Both the position numbers and the translations under genes were made by a program. Shown piece by piece: positions 63,088-64,000 of a DNA stretch of 64,000 bases; within the stretch, counting starts at the first letter, position 1; each line of letters opens with the position of its first letter. The DNA comes from Gammaproteobacteria bacterium (lineage in GTDB: Bacteria > Pseudomonadota > Gammaproteobacteria > Pseudomonadales > Azotimanducaceae): the NCBI GenBank assembly GCA_012960535.1, contig DUBB01000031.1, positions 134,606-198,605 on the forward strand, given 5' to 3'. The notes beneath the pieces were generated by a model. That model was not told where the DNA came from. It searched no databases and saw only the letters and a program-made list of their open reading frames with translations.

Positions 63088-63155
63088 AATGTACCTACTA
63101 ATAATAGAAAGAATGTACTTGCAATCTTTTTTTACTGACATTAGTACAAATGTAC
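63088..63155. promoter_or_regulatory. Three AATGTAC repeats upstream of the sulfide:quinone oxidoreductase gene
   Basis: The heptamer AATGTAC occurs at 63088-63094, 63112-63118 and 63149-63155, all on the plus strand, with an additional AGTAC at 63143-63147. Start-to-start spacing of the first two is 24 bp. They lie in the divergent promoter region between the sqr-like gene and the ABC-F gene and could bind a sulfide- or redox-responsive regulator. Confidence 0.4.
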
Positions 63156-63349
63156 CCAGAGCACCACCTGAAACCCGGCTAGCCCGCCAACGTCAATACA
63201 GGGCCTTTCCCACGACCGGCGCTTGCTCTGCTGGTATGGCAGACCCTACCATGGGACTACATTAGACATCCTGACTAAAAAACCTTACCTTAACGCCCAC
63301 AAAAAAAGTATTCCGCTTTGCCTGAACATCTCAGACAGGACCTGACCCC

Positions 63350-64000
63350 ATGGCAACACTGATCCAATGTCATCGCCTTACCCATTCCCTGGGCAACAAA
63401 GCTTTATTTAAATCCCTTGATATAGCCATCAATGAGGGCGATAAAATTGGCCTGGTCGGTCACAATGGCTCAGGTAAATCCACCCTGTTAGGCATTCTGA
63501 GTCAAGCCCTGGAAGCCGATGAGGGAGAGATCTCCCTTAATCGGGGACTGCAGCTGGAAGTGGTGGAGCAATTTATCAATCCCAGACTATTTGACCATAC
63601 GCTGGCCCAGGCTTTGACTGACAAACTACCCGAGGAGGGCAAGGACTTTAATCAATACCGTGTTGAACAGTTACTGGCAGAACTGGGTTTTGGTCCTAAT
63701 GAATACAATTACCTCGTATCTGACCTCAGCGGCGGTCAACAGAACCGGCTCATGTTTGCTCGCGCTGTTATCAATAACCCGAATCTAATTCTGTTTGATG
63801 AGCCAACTAACCATCTAGACCTGACCACTCTGTTGTATTTTGAAAAATTCCTGCAGCAGCTGGACGCAGGGTTCCTTCTAATTTCTCACGACCGGCAATT
63901 TCTCGACTCGGTAACCCATCGCACTGTATTTCTCAGAGACGAAAGAATTTATAGTTTTAATCTCCCTTATACACAAGCAAAAAATCATCTGGATGCTCAG
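63350..64000 (+). CDS. ABC-F family ATPase, N-terminal part (cut by window edge)
   Basis: ATG 63350 opens a frame that runs to the last base of the window (217 codons). The first ATPase domain has Walker A VGHNGSGKSTLLG, the signature LSGGQQNRLMFARA, and Walker B LILFDEPTNHLDL with the H-loop ISHDRQFLD. The sequence starts MATLIQCHRLTHSLGNKALF, as Uup and other ABC-F proteins do. No transmembrane domain is present. ABC-F proteins act on the ribosome in translation or in antibiotic protection; Uup is also linked to genome stability. The second ATPase domain lies outside the window. A shine-Dalgarno AGGA is about ten bases upstream. Confidence 0.88.
   Translation, partial: MATLIQCHRLTHSLGNKALFKSLDIAINEGDKIGLVGHNGSGKSTLLGILSQALEADEGEISLNRGLQLEVVEQFINPRLFDHTLAQALTDKLPEEGKDFNQYRVEQLLAELGFGPNEYNYLVSDLSGGQQNRLMFARAVINNPNLILFDEPTNHLDLTTLLYFEKFLQQLDAGFLLISHDRQFLDSVTHRTVFLRDERIYSFNLPYTQAKNHLDAQ

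Overview
The window looks like a chromosomal segment of a heterotrophic gammaproteobacterium, probably marine. This placement is an inference from gene content: TonB-dependent receptor, MltC-like transglycosylase, many CoA-linked catabolic enzymes, moderate GC and Shine-Dalgarno starts. Nothing in it is phylogenetically decisive. I saw no rRNA, tRNA, CRISPR or prophage genes. The window holds about 48 protein genes, two of them cut by the window ends, plus at least three decayed fragments.

Region 1 (1-13 kb): a partial acyl-CoA ligase, a periplasmic serine hydrolase, an FMN alpha-hydroxy-acid oxidase, a crotonase, an AraC regulator and a BisC/TorA-type molybdoenzyme. These are followed by a tight four-gene operon (7.9-13.1 kb) of two acyl-CoA dehydrogenases, an exported D-aminoacylase-like amidohydrolase and a DadA-like amino acid oxidase.

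Region 2 (13.4-27.7 kb) is the most distinctive part. A CoA ligase and a hotdog protein lacking the MaoC catalytic residues face a TetR regulator. The regulator is followed by a compact operon with a strong promoter overlapped by a palindrome. The operon starts with a divergent phenylacetyl-CoA epoxidase-like set: PaaA, the DUF59 half of PaaD, PaaB, a separate zinc-ribbon gene matching the other half of PaaD, and PaaC. It continues with an exported amidohydrolase, a YkvI-type transporter, an alpha-methylacyl-CoA racemase and a nitronate monooxygenase. No PaaE reductase and no ring-cleavage genes are present. Convergent to it lie RidA and a 1155-residue fused indolepyruvate:ferredoxin oxidoreductase. 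My working inference is uptake and CoA-dependent oxygenation of an acid, possibly aromatic or alpha-methyl branched, released from an amide conjugate.

Region 3 (27.7-33 kb): a decayed transposase tail, a large TonB-dependent receptor, a fragment of an FAD-linked oxidase, the broken 5' end of a second TonB receptor, and an MltC-like lytic transglycosylase behind 14-bp repeats. This is the scarred, gene-poor part of the window.

Region 4 (33-63 kb): catabolic genes mostly transcribed singly or in pairs. They include a CBS protein, carotenoid oxygenase, EthD-like protein, HsaA-like flavin monooxygenase, three luciferase-like monooxygenases, an M81 (MlrC) peptidase, a second D-aminoacylase, an aromatic aminotransferase, an Ldh-family dehydrogenase, an alkylsulfatase-like MBL hydrolase, a rifampicin-phosphotransferase-like PEP enzyme, a class II aldolase, a KstD-like flavoprotein, MaoC plus acyl-CoA thioesterase, a CoA transferase, a ThDP enzyme, a Tat-exported GH109/Gfo-Idh-MocA protein and a sulfide:quinone oxidoreductase. 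An ABC-F ATPase runs off the right end.
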